Assembly (NCBI GenBank): GCA_963575745.1
Contig: CAUYUJ010015504.1
Coordinates: 1,806,464 to 1,870,463 of the forward strand
Source of the DNA: Prorocentrum cordatum
Taxonomy: Eukaryota > Sar > Dinophyceae > Prorocentrales > Prorocentraceae
Direction of reading: 5' to 3'
DNA length: 64,000 nucleotides
Both the position numbers and the translations under genes were made by a program. Positions 11,070 to 19,611 of this stretch are shown piece after piece. Below the pieces are notes generated by a model that was not told where the DNA came from, made no database searches, and was given only the letters and a program-made list of their open reading frames with translations. Position 1 is the first letter of the stretch. The number at the start of each line of letters is the position of its first letter.

Positions 11070-11190
11070 CGTCCAGGCCAGCCTCCCTCGCTGTTTGACT
11101 ATGCGTGTCTCTTCATCTCAAGCCCCCGTCAGCCCTCATGGGCATCGGTTCTGGATGGGCTGGCGGAGATGCGCGAAGCGTCAAGAATTG
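11070..11190 (+). repeat. G-element tail of G2
   Basis: Contains TGGGCATCGGTTCTGGAT, GGGCTGGCGGAGATGCGCGA and AGCGTCAAGAATTGCTC. It matches the block following the TCC tract of G4 (GGCTGGTGGGGATACGCGA, AGCGTAAAGAATT). Confidence 0.75.
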
Positions 11191-11229
11191 CTCAATGCGT
11201 CGGAGGTGACACACCCAGACGCACTTGAA

Positions 11230-11400
11230 AAGACATACAGTCAAAAACTGTAATAAGGACGCGCGGTAAGGACGCAAGACCTTTGGAAGCCGCAGTTGGG
11301 ATCTTTGGGGCGGCGGGCGACGAAAACCCCAAGGACGCAAGAGCGAGGAAGAGCAAGGACGCAAGGGTACCCTGAGCAAAGTCGAGCGTCTTATTAGGGT
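11230..11400 (+). repeat. dispersed repeat with AAGGACGCAAG motif, copy 1
   Basis: Shares CAGTCAAAAAC-like start, TAAGGACGCGCGGTAAGGACG, GCAAGACCTTTGGA and GACGCAAGGGTA with 27650-27785. Four internal copies of AAGGACGCAAG are present. Confidence 0.6.
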
Positions 11401-11404
11401 TTTT

Positions 11405-11580
11405 GACTGTACCCCACGGGTGGCCTGGACACCTGAAAACACGTCGTTCCAGCTCGGGACAACCACGATAGATACCCCCCCCCTGGGTGACGTGGACACG
11501 CAATGTCACACGGCTCCAGCGCGGGACCACCATGTTAGATATCCCCCTTGGGTGGCACGGGCACGAGACAACACGAGATA
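11405..11580 (+). repeat. ~67-bp tandem repeat, 2.5 copies
   Basis: Units run from TGGGTGRCGTGGACAC through GCTCGGGAC or GCGCGGGAC and ACCAYGWTAGATA to a C-run. Nothing coding. Confidence 0.65.
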
Positions 11581-11754
11581 ACACACCCAGACGCACTTGA
11601 CAAGGCATCGGGGAACCACCACCCGTGCCAAACCAACGGCGCGCCCGCACAGCTCGGTCACCCCTCCCGGATGCCGCCCGGGGTTCTCAGTCCCTGGAGG
11701 ACTGGCCCCATAGACATCTCACGGGGTCCGTCCTCGGGCCAGCGGCGCCTCGGC

Positions 11755-11845
11755 CTCCTCCTCCATCTCCTCCTCCTCCTCCTCCTCCTCCTCCTCCTCC
11801 TCCTCCTCCTCCTCCTCCTCCTCCTCCTCCTCCCTCCCCCCTCCC
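11755..11845 (+). repeat. TCC microsatellite
   Basis: About 22 near-perfect CTC/TCC units in an open frame that would encode polyproline, polyleucine or polyglutamate. It is not associated with a recognisable G or S array. Confidence 0.9.
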
Positions 11846-11935
11846 CCTCGGGCGCCGCACGCGGCGCGCTCCGCGCGCCAGGGACCCTCCCCCTCGGGCG
11901 CTGCACGCGGCGCGCTCCGCGCGCCAGGGAGAGGG
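11845..11935 (+). repeat. ~46-bp tandem duplication
   Basis: Two copies of a unit with CCCCCTCGGGCGC, GCACGCGGCGCGCTCC and GCGCGCCAGGGA. Each unit is internally self-complementary (GGCGCGC/GCGCGCC). Confidence 0.8.
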
Positions 11936-12397
11936 CTCCAACACCGATCCAAGAACTGCTGCCTGTGCAACTGTTCTGCTTCAATACTGGAATCACCGGG
12001 GCGTCAGCGCACTGCAGCCGTGAGCCGATGCATCCTCCACTCGTCATTCTCTCTGGCTGGATCTCGCAAAGTCCTGGATCTCGCAACGTCCTGGTTTCGG
12101 AGCAGGGTGAAATGGGAAAACCGCAGCTCAGTGTTGGTCCCCAGACCCCTCCCGCAATCCAAACGCACCAATGTTCCGAGCTGCATCCGCCCGTATCGAA
12201 AAGGCCCCCCCCCAGAAGGCCACCTAGCGTTGTCTCAACTCGCTCTCCTCTGAAGCTTTCCAGAGCCCCGATATCCTGGCCGCCAGTCCAGCCCGGAGCG
12301 ATCCGTGACTGCCCCGTGGCCCAGGAGGAGCCCCGAGGCCGCCACCGGAGGACCTGCAGAGGCTTGGCCGCCAACCGCTGTCTCTCTGACCAGACAT
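11936..12397. other. no gene recognised
   Basis: Open frames on both strands continue from the microsatellite and have no domain. A short tandem (CTGGATCTCGCAA, twice) lies at 12058-12090. Confidence 0.45.
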
Positions 12398-12588
12398 TGG
12401 AGGCCTGGAAATGGGCACCAACACCAAAACGGGGGGTTGCCTCCATAGGGGGAAGGTGATCCAAGATTTCGGTGTTGGTGGTAATGTTTCGGTCACCTTG
12501 GAAGCCTGAATATTTCCCACCATCACCGAGATCGGGATTTTCTTCCCTCGGTGGAGGCACACCGCCGATATTGGTGTTGGTGTCAACT
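12398..12588 (+). mobile_element. MITE-C copy 2, foldback element, duplication AGACAT
   Basis: Matches 9272-9462 over its whole length. Left block TTGGAGGCCTGGAAATGGG plus GCACCAACACCAA and right block ATTGGTGTTGGTGTCAACT form the stem. AGACAT lies directly outside both ends (12392-12397 and 12589-12594), consistent with a 6-bp target duplication. No coding capacity. Confidence 0.75.
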
Positions 12589-12599
12589 AGACATCAGAA

Positions 12600-12960
12600 G
12601 AGCGGCGAATGCTGAACCTATCAGCATCGAATCGGAGTGCACGGCGAATCGGAATGTGCGGCGCATCGAATCGGATCCGCTACACCAAAATGCACATCAA
12701 CGCCGTGCTCACATCGGGCCGCATCGGATCGCCCGGAAATCGGCATCGAATCGCACCGAGCGTGCGACATCGGTATCGAATATTGTCATCGCTCGGACGT
12801 CAACTCCCCGTGCACTGCTCGGTTTCGTGCGTGCATTTTTTCACAAGATGAATAAGAATGCTCCTCCATTGTCCTCGCCGCGAAAAAATGCACACGTCCG
12901 AGCGATGCCAAGGAATTTGATCGATCGGATCGAAATGTGCCCTGGCGTGTGGGCCGAAAA
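12600..12960 (+). repeat. dispersed repeat F copy 1, interrupted by MITE-D
   Basis: Contains repeated GCATCGAATCGGA words, GCTACACCAAAATGCACATC and CGCATCGGATCGCCCGGAAATC, then (after MITE-D) GATCGATCGGATCGAAATG and TGCCCTGGCGTG. The same order of blocks is at 25010-25235 and 27160-27395 without the interruption. Confidence 0.65.
12787..12907 (+). mobile_element. MITE-D copy 1, 121 bp
   Basis: Perfect 14-bp terminal inverted repeats CATCGCTCGGACGT and ACGTCCGAGCGATG. A second inner pair (GTGCATTTTTTC and GAAAAAATGCAC) lets the element fold on itself. A copy at 33313-33434 has the same design. It lies inside dispersed repeat F. No confident target duplication is visible. Confidence 0.75.
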
Positions 12961-13299
12961 CAAGCGACCCGCGGTGGGGAAGAGGGTACTAGATGTCGCC
13001 GACGTTGAACACCGTAATTTGCCCGTCGCTGTAGCCAACTGCTCCTTGCTGCCCGTCCAGCATTAATGCCGATGAAGTTACTGTACCTCTCCGATCATCG
13101 GCCGTAGTCTCCTCCATGTCGCTGCTACGACTGCGCGTAGCGTGCCATTACCTCCCGTCTGAGTACTCTGAACTATCCTGATCGTCAGGCCTCCTCGCTT
13201 GCTTGAAAATGGAATCCACCGTGACGGATATGCGAACGTCGGTTACGAGACTAAGGTGGGAATTCCCTGGGCCCCCCCTCGACCCCCCCAACAAAAACA
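12961..13299. other. no gene recognised
   Basis: Short open frames without domains and no repeat family seen. Confidence 0.4.
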
Positions 13300-13385
13300 C
13301 ATAATTACCCGGACGAAGGACCCAACCATACACAACTGTGAATACCGCATTGTGGGTACCGCTTTCGGTGAACCTCCCACTGGGG
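13300..13385 (+). repeat. S leader 2
   Basis: GGACGAAGGACCCAACCATA, CACAACTGTGAATACCGCA, TTGTGGGTACCGCTTTCGGTG, leading straight into the first monomer. The same blocks begin the arrays at 15375 and 31245, and appear inverted at 32765-32830. Confidence 0.75.
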
Positions 13386-14100
13386 CCACGAACCGTGTGA
13401 GAGGTGTGTCGAGTTGGGTGCGGTGGTGTAATGCGAACCCTCCCGCTGACGAACCGTGTGATGGGTGTGCCGAATGTGACGCGGTGGTGCCATGCTGACC
13501 CTCCCACTGGGGCCTTCGGTGGAGCATACTCTGAGGCCACGAACCGTGTGAGCGGTGTGCCGAATTGGGCGCGGGGGTGTCATGCGAAACCTCCCACTGG
13601 AGCCTTCGGTGGAGCTCCCCATGGGGCCACGAACCGTGTGAGGGGTGTGCCGAATTTGGCGCGGTGGCGCCATGCGAGCCCTCCCTCTGGAACCTCCGGT
13701 GGAGCTCCCCATGGGGCCACGAACCGTGTGAGGGGTGTGCCGAATTTGGCGCGGTGGTGCCATGCTAACCCTGTCACTGGGGCCTTCGGCCTATGGGGCC
13801 ACGACCCGTGTGAGGGGTGTTCCGAATTGGGTGCGGTGGTGCCATGTGGACCCTCTCACTGGAGCCTTCGGTGGAGCATACTCTGAGGCCACGAACCGTG
13901 TGAGCGGTGTGCCGAATTGGGCGCGGGGGTGTCATGCGAACCCTCCCACAAGAACCTTCGATGGAACACCCGATTGGGCCACGAACCGTGTGATAGGTGT
14001 GCCGAACTGGGCGCCGTGGTGCCAAGCGAACCATCCCACTGGAGCCTTCGGTGGAGCTCCCTCTGGGGCCACGAAAGGTGTGAAAGTTGTGCCGAATTGG

Positions 14101-14384
14101 TTGGCGGGATGCAAGTGGGGGGATAAGTCCAGATGGGGATAGAGGCGCAATCGAGGTACAAATTGTACCCACGCCCCACGGAGAAGGTACAATTTGTACC
14201 GACGCCACGCAGACAAGGTACAAATAGTACTTTTGACAACGCCCGCGACATGTGCGAGGATGTTAACGGGGGGGGAGAAGGTACAATTTGTACTTGCAGC
14301 CCGAAGAGAAGGTGCAAATTGTACCCCAACAAAACGGTACCGGATACTCATCCCCCCATGTCCTGATCCCCCCATCGCCATCCG
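14101..14384. mobile_element. 284-bp insertion in S array, 10-bp duplication, phased palindromes
   Basis: GCCGAATTGG precedes (14091-14100) and follows (14385-14394) a 284-bp block unlike the satellite, and the monomer resumes in register afterwards. The ends are imperfect inverted repeats of about 36 bp: GGATGCAAGTGGGGGGATAA at the left, and GGATGGCGATGGGGGGATCA when the right end is read on the minus strand. The interior holds five 15-bp palindromes. A 10-bp duplication is in the size range of Mutator-like elements (established for that superfamily), but I see no other link to it. Confidence 0.75.
14155..14325. promoter_or_regulatory. five phased 15-bp palindromes (GGTACAATTTGTACC type)
   Basis: Palindromes start at 14155, 14186, 14217, 14280 and 14311. 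Spacing is 31 bp, except one gap of 63 bp where a site seems to have been lost. Cores are GGTACAAATTGTACC, GGTACAATTTGTACC, GGTACAAATAGTAC, GGTACAATTTGTACT and GGTGCAAATTGTACC. The spacing is about three helical turns, so a protein dimer could bind all sites on one face. This role is inference; it may only be a short tandem repeat inside the mobile element. Confidence 0.6.
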
Positions 14385-15130
14385 GCCGAATTGGGTGTGG
14401 TGGCGCCATGCGAACCCTGGCACTGGGGCCTGCAGCAGAGCTCATTATGGGGCCACGAACCGTATGAGGGGTGCCGACATGGGCGCGGTGGTGTCATGCA
14501 AACCCTGCCACTCAAACCTTCGGTGGAACATGCTCTGAAACCACGAACCGTGTGAAGGATGTGCCGAATTGGGTTGTGCCAGATTGGGCGCGGTGGTGCC
14601 ATGCGAATCCTCCCACTGGAGTCTTCGTTGGAGCCACCAATGGGGCCGCGAGGCGTGTGAGGGGGTGTGCCGCATTGAGCGCGCTGGTGCCATGCGAACT
14701 TTCCCGCTGGGGCCTTCGGTGGAGCTCCCTATAGGGCCACGAACCGTGTGAAGGGTGTGCCGAATTGGGCGCGGTGGTGCAATGCGAACCCTCCAACTGG
14801 AACCTTCGGTGGAAATCCCCATGGGGCCACGAAGCGTGTGAAGGGTGTGCCGAATTCGGCGCGGTGGCGTCATGCGAACCCTCCAACTGGAGCCTTCGGT
14901 GGAACTCCCGATTGGGCCACGAAACGTGTGAGGGGTGTGCCGACTTGGGTGCCGTGGTGCCATGCGAACCTTCCCGCTGAAGCCTTCGGTGGAGCTTTCT
15001 ATGGGGCCACGAAACGTGTGAGGGGTGCGCCGAAGAGGGCGCGGTGGTGCAATGCGAACCCACCCACTTGAGCCGTCTTGGAGCTCCCTATGGGGCCACG
15101 AAACGTATGAGGGGTGTGCCAACATGGTGG

Positions 15131-15205
15131 GCATGCGAAAAGCAGAGGAGGAGGAGGAGGAGGAGGAGGAGGAGGAGGAGGAGGAGGAGGAGGAGGAGGA
15201 GGACG
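15131..15205 (+). repeat. GGA microsatellite of S2
   Basis: About 20 GAG/GGA units after the last monomer; would encode polyglutamate or polyarginine. Confidence 0.9.
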
Positions 15206-15330
15206 AGGAGGACGAGGAGGGGCGGAGGAGACGCGGGGACCGCCTGTTCAAACACTACAGGATTGTTGGGAACAGTAATCAATAACATAATATTGTCGGT
15301 TCCCCCCCCAATGGGAAAAGTAAGAGGCAA
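15206..15330 (+). repeat. S-type tail 2 and downstream conserved block
   Basis: GGAGGAGACGCGGGGACCGC, CTGTTCAAACACTACAGGA and TTGTTGGGAA form the tail. It is followed by a block (ATCAATAACATAATATTG, GGTTCCCCCCCAATGGG, AAAGTAAGA) that reappears after tail 3 at 18023-18072. Confidence 0.75.
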
Positions 15331-15369
15331 TCGGAAAAGGGTGGGCGACCCTCCCAGAGATGAGGGTGG

Positions 15370-15450
15370 CCAACGAAACCAAGCTTATCCATACGAAGGG
15401 CCCAACCACATGCAGTTGTGAGCATCGTCGTTGTGGATATCGCCTTCGGT
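15370..15450 (+). repeat. S leader 3
   Basis: TACGAAGGGCCCAACCACATG, CAGTTGTGAGCATCG, TTGTGGATATCGCCTTCGGTG. Same order as S leader 2. Confidence 0.75.
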
Positions 15451-16350
15451 GGAGCCCCTTTATGGGGCCACGAAGCATGTGCGAAGGTCGCCACTGGGGC
15501 CTTCGGTGGAGCTCCTTATGTGGCCACGAAGCGCTCACAGAGTGGGGGGGGGGGGGCGCATGCGAACACCGCCACTGGGGCCTTCGGTGGGGCTCTTATG
15601 GGGTCGCGATGCGTTGTACTGCGTAGGGGAGGGACGGGTGCGAACACCGCACGCCGCCACTGGGGCCTTCGGTGGAGCCCCCCTTGGGGCCACGAAGCGC
15701 TGTGTTGGTTGGGGGAAGCGCATGCGGACACCGCCACTGGGCCTTCCAGTGGAGCTCCTTATGGGGTCACGAGACGTTGTGTTGGGTACTGGGTGGGGGA
15801 GGCGCACGCGGACACCGCCACTGGGGCCTTCACTGGAGTTCACTATGTGGCCACGAAACGCTGTGTTTGCTGGGGGATCGCGTGCGGACACAGCCACTGG
15901 GGCCTTCGGTGGAGTTCCCTATGGGGCAACGAAGCGCTGCAATGGGTGATGGAAACGCATGCGGACACCGCCACAGAGGCCTTCGGCGGAGCTCCGTGTG
16001 GGACCACGACACGCTGTACTCGGTAAAGGAAGCGCATGCGGACATCGCTACTAGGGCCTTCGGTGGAGCTCCCGATGTGGCCACGGAAAACCGTACTGGG
16101 TGGGGGAAACGCATGCAGGCACCGCCACTCGGGCCTTCGGTGGAGCCCCCGTCATGGGGCCACGAGACGCTGTACTGGGTAGAGGATATGCACGCGAAGC
16201 ATGCCATTGGGGCGGTTGGTGAAGTTCCCTACGGGGCCACGAAACGTGTGAGGGGTATGCCAAAGCGGACAGGAAACGGAATGTGAACGCCGCCGCTGGG
16301 GACTTGGGTGGAGCTCCGTGTGGGGCCACGAAGCGTGTGATGGGGCGTGC
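15451..16350 (+). repeat. S array 3
   Basis: About 10 monomers of about 86 bp. This subfamily carries CGCTGTACTGGGTGGGGGAA and GCATGCGGACACCGCCACTG in place of the GTGTGAGGGGTG block. The change is homogeneous through the array, indicating array-specific homogenisation. Confidence 0.9.
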
Positions 16351-16378
16351 CAAAGTAAGGTGGAGACGGAAGGAAGGA

Positions 16379-16401
16379 GGAGAGGGAGGAGGAGGAGGAG
16401 G
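16379..16401 (+). repeat. target duplication left of the retrocopy (GGA tract)
   Basis: The 23 bp starting GGAGAGGGAGG are repeated exactly at 17918-17940. Part of this is simple GGA repeat, but the GAGAGGGAG prefix is not. Confidence 0.7.
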
Positions 16402-16499
16402 TGGAGCGTACCCAAAGGGGTCTGCAACATCACAAAGCAAATCCGCACCCCGTTCGACGAGGAGCGAGCGAAGGCAGAACCCCCGTAAACAGTAACCTC

Positions 16500-17803
16500 G
16501 CCGAACAGGAAGTACAGGGAAAGGTAGACGACCCACAACCAGTCCATCCTTGGGAATGGCGGAAGCTCATCGTCTGCCAAGCTTCCCCGAAAGATGTCAG
16601 CCAGAGAGCCCTCTATGAGGTCGTGTGCAATGTCATCCACGTTCAGGTGGTCGAACTTGGAGTGGTCGATCGGCCTCGCTCTGGGCTCGATGCGCGGAGG
16701 CGCACCAATAGAACAGGCTGCCTGCGACTGCGAGCAAGACGGGGTCAGTGGCGCAGAGGCGGCATCGTCGATCAGCCGCCCACCTGGGTGAGAAAACACA
16801 CAATCACGAATGTGACAATCACGACCACATCGGCACATAAGAATACGTGTAACGCCGACGCGGGTCGAACTCGAGGCACGGCCTCTGGGCCCAGGCTGCA
16901 AACGGGGCGGCGCGGAAGTGGCGCAGTCCAGCTTTTGTCCCAGCAGGGCCAGCTGCGCCTGGAGGGCCTGAAACGATTCCCAAACTCTTCACGCATGTAC
17001 TCCACTGTCTGCTCCCCGATGTCCGCGCCCCTCGCGCTGGGATGATTTGGAAGTGATCTCATGCCAGCGCCGACCCGCTCCGAAAGCACAGAAACCGGCT
17101 ATGGTCTCCGACAGCTCGTCGAGTCGCGGCCCCAGCGCTTTCTTGTCCCCAAGATCGAAGAACTTTTTGCCCCAGAGCAACAATATCTGCACCACAGAAA
17201 GTCGCAGTGCGCTCCACAGGAATACTCGCGGACTCCACATGTGACGATCCCACTGTGGAAGAGGTCTCTGAGGAGGAGTCTGACGGAGGAGGTTGGGCAA
17301 CAGCTGCAACTTTATCCAAGGCACCACGGAGCGCCGCGATCGAGTCGTTCTGACCATTGACTAACTTCTGGTACGAGAACAACTGCGCATCGTAGAGCAC
17401 CTGTGTGGCAGTCAAGAACGCCAGAACAGACGTGTACGAGCACTGTTGTTGTGCTGCCTGCGGCTGGAACTCCGGCGTAACCCGATCCGAACCACAACTG
17501 CGAGGTCGCTGGCCAGAGTACCTCCGCACACAAACTGAGGCGGGTGAACGAATCCAGGGAAAGACGCCTTCAGTCGCAATTCAAGTTCAGCCATAAACCA
17601 TCCTCCCAAATGTCTGTGTGGTGACGCAGAAATTGGTGTGTGACCGAAAGGTGTTGGAACCGACGCCTCAGGGCGTTCGGCAAACTGTGCCGATTTGCGT
17701 AAGCAGCCATGTTGAGTCCCGAATAGTCGCGACCAGTCGCAGAAGATAAGAAACGCAACGCACGACCAATCAGTGAAGAGACATGGCCAGACGCCTCGTC
17801 CAT
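16500..17803 (-). pseudogene. frameshifted gag-like or host protein with Cys-x5-Cys-x4-Cys-x3-His finger
   Basis: After the leader the first plausible start codon is at 17803. The reading frame can be followed through at least four frame changes. First comes an N-terminal piece (17803-17570) rich in Arg, Ala and Ser. Then comes a helical piece near 17430-17250 (FLTATQVLYDAQLFSYQKL). Next is a piece near 17190-17060 with LGPRLDELSETIAGF. A C-terminal piece at 16835-16788 has CRCGRDCHIRDCVFSHPGGR. The last has the spacing C-x5-C-x4-C-x3-H of Nab2/ZC3H14-type fingers, which bind RNA and are also found in gag-like ORF1 proteins of LINEs. Which of these the parent was is not decidable here. Confidence is moderate that this was once coding and low for function. 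Confidence 0.55.
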
Positions 17804-17898
17804 AGACGCCGAAGAGCAACGCACTCAAGGTACGAGAACACTGAAACCAATCAAACCATGCCGTGGCTCGCTTGAGCCGCAAACCAAAAAAGTGCAGT

Positions 17899-17919
17899 CT
17901 TGAGCCGCAATGGCTACGG
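17899..17919 (-). other. relict dinoflagellate spliced leader
   Basis: Reads CCGTAGCCATT + GC + GGCTCAAG on the minus strand, preceded by T, identical to DinoSL except two positions. It is located precisely at the boundary between GGA microsatellite and insertion. Confidence 0.85.
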
Positions 17920-17964
17920 AGAGGGAGGAGGAGGAGGAGGAGGAGGAGGAGGAGGAGGAGGAGG
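17918..17964 (+). repeat. GGA microsatellite of S3, right part
   Basis: Continuation of the tract that was split by the retrocopy. Confidence 0.85.
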
Positions 17965-18075
17965 GGCAGAGGAGACACGGAAATGGCCTCTTTAAGCAAT
18001 ACAGGATGGCTGGGACTTCAGATCAACAGCACAACCTTTTTGCTTGGGTTCCCCTACTGGGGGAAGTAAGACACG
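17965..18075 (+). repeat. S-type tail 3 and downstream conserved block
   Basis: GCAGAGGAGACACGGAA, CTCTTTAAGCAATACAGGA and TGGCTGGGA. Then ATCAACAGCACAACC, GGGTTCCCCTACTGGGG and GAAGTAAGA, parallel to the block after tail 2. Confidence 0.75.
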
Positions 18076-18099
18076 ATCAGAAACGGGCTGGCTTTGTCA

Positions 18100-19250
18100 T
18101 GGGTTGCACTCGGTGGAGCCTTCGGTGGAGCTTTTTATGGGGCCGCGAAACGCTCTACTGCGTGGGGGATAACGTGCGGGCACCGCCACTAGGGCCTTCG
18201 GTGGAGACCCCTATGGGGCCACGAAACGCTGTACTGGATGGGGGAAACGCGTGCGGACACCGCCATTGGAACCTTGGGTGGAGACCCCTATGGGGCCACG
18301 ACGCGTGGTACTGGGTGAGGGAGGCGCATGCGGACGCCGCCCCTTGGGCCTTCGGTGGAGCTCCCTATTTGGCCACGGAAAGCTGTACTGGGTGGAGGAA
18401 ACGCATGCGGACACCGCCACTGGGGCCTTCGGTGGAGCTTCCTATGTGGCCACGAAGCGTTGTACTGGGCGGGGGAAACGCATGCGGACACCGCCACTAG
18501 AGCATTCTGAGGAGCTTCCTATTGGGACACGAAACGCTATCACCAGTGGGGGAGACGCATGCGGACACCGCCACTGGGGCATTCGGTGGAGCTTCCTATG
18601 TTGCCACGAAACGCTGTACTGGGCGGGGGAAACGCATGCGGACACCGCCACTAGAGCATTCAGAGGAGGCGCTATCACCAGTGGGGGAAACGCATGCGGA
18701 CACCGCCACTGGGGCATTCGGTGGAGCTCCCTATGTTGCCACGAAACGCTGTACTGGGCGGGGGAAACGCATGCGGACACCGCCACTAGAGCAGTCGGGG
18801 GAGCTTCCTATTGGGACACGAAGCGCTATCACCAATGGGGGAGACGCATGCGGACACCGCCACTCGGGCCTTCGGTGGAGCCCCCTGTGGCCAAGGAATG
18901 CTGTACTGGGTGGGCGAAACGCATGCGAGCCATGCCACTGGGGCCTTCGGTGGAGCTCCCTATGGGACCACGAACCGTGTGAGGGGTCAAAGTGGACAGG
19001 AGGCGACGTGTGAACGCAGCCACTAGGGCCCATTGTGGAGGTCCTACAAGGCCACGAAGCGTGTGAGGGGTATGCCAAAATGGACAGGAGGCAGCACGTG
19101 AACACCACCACTGAAGTCTTGGGTGGAGCTAAATGTGTGAGGGGTGTGCCAAAGTGGACAGGAGGCGGCATGTGAACGCCGCCAATGGGGTCTTGGGTGG
19201 AGCTCCCTATGGGGCCAAGAAGCGTGTGAGGGGTGTGCCAAAGTGCAGGG
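18100..19250 (+). repeat. S array 4
   Basis: About 14 monomers. The first two thirds have a 77-bp period with CGCTGTACTGGGCGGGGGAA, interleaved with a variant carrying CGCTATCACCAGTGGGGGA. The last four change to the GTGTGAGGGGT form with AAAGTGGACAGGAGGC. No separate leader is seen; the array begins right after tail 3. Confidence 0.9.
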
Positions 19251-19254
19251 GAAA

Positions 19255-19335
19255 CGGGAGGAGGAATGAGTGGGAGGAGGACGAGAGGAGGGGAGAAGGA
19301 GGAATAGGAGGAGGAGGAGGAGGAGGAGGAGGAGG
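19255..19335 (+). repeat. GGA microsatellite of S4
   Basis: Imperfect GGA/GAG tract between array and tail. Confidence 0.9.
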
Positions 19336-19397
19336 AAGAGAACGCGGGGCACCGTCTCTTCAAAACGAAGATCCAACATCACAAGATGTGTGGGCAA
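19336..19397 (+). repeat. S-type tail 4
   Basis: AAGAGAACGCGGGGCACC, GTCTCTTCAAAACGAAGA, TCCAACATCACAAGATGTG. Best example of the consensus tail. Confidence 0.8.
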
Positions 19398-19611
19398 TTA
19401 CCCTGGCGACGTACCCAACCCCTGCGCAAACGCGGGGCGCAAATAGTTTAGGACACTTTATAAAGGGGGCGATGAAGGAGCGAGGGTTACATATGTCTGC
19501 AGACGGAATTCGGGAGACTCGCAGGACACTGGCTACAGGACAAGGACTAGATAAAGCTGATTAGTTACAATCCCTGAGCAACCCTAGCCATTTATTTCGA
19601 AAGCGGGGATC

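Larger units (their letters stand above)
13386..15130 (+). repeat. S array 2
   Basis: About 16 monomers of 85-95 bp with GGGGCCACGAACCGTGTGAG, GGTGTGCCGAATTGGGCGCG, GTGGTGCCATGCGAACCCTC and TTCGGTGGAGCTCCC. A mobile insertion at 14101-14384 interrupts it. Open frames on both strands are monomer translations. Confidence 0.9.
16402..17919 (-). mobile_element. retroposed copy of a trans-spliced mRNA (spliced leader at 5' end)
   Basis: On the minus strand the insertion begins at 17919 with CCGTAGCCATT, GC, GGCTCAAG, which matches 20 of 22 nt of the known DinoSL (TT in place of GC). A second partial copy TTGCGGCTCAAG lies about 30 nt further in (17870-17881), as reported for relict leaders in recycled dinoflagellate cDNAs. 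The insertion splits the GGA tract of S element 3 and has a 23-bp direct repeat on both sides. No poly(A) is visible at the 3' end (16402). The mRNA encoded a protein with a CCCH-type zinc finger near its end (see separate entry). The copy is frameshifted and presumably dead. Confidence 0.85.

Noticed and set aside
11852-11935. GGCGCGC inverted repeats considered as a rho-independent terminator
   Set aside because: Tandem duplicated GC-rich unit without T-run; terminator model does not apply to this genome.
14155-14325. Palindromes considered as CRISPR repeats or bacterial operators
   Set aside because: Linkers of 16 bp are themselves related, and the block lies inside a transposon in eukaryotic satellite DNA.
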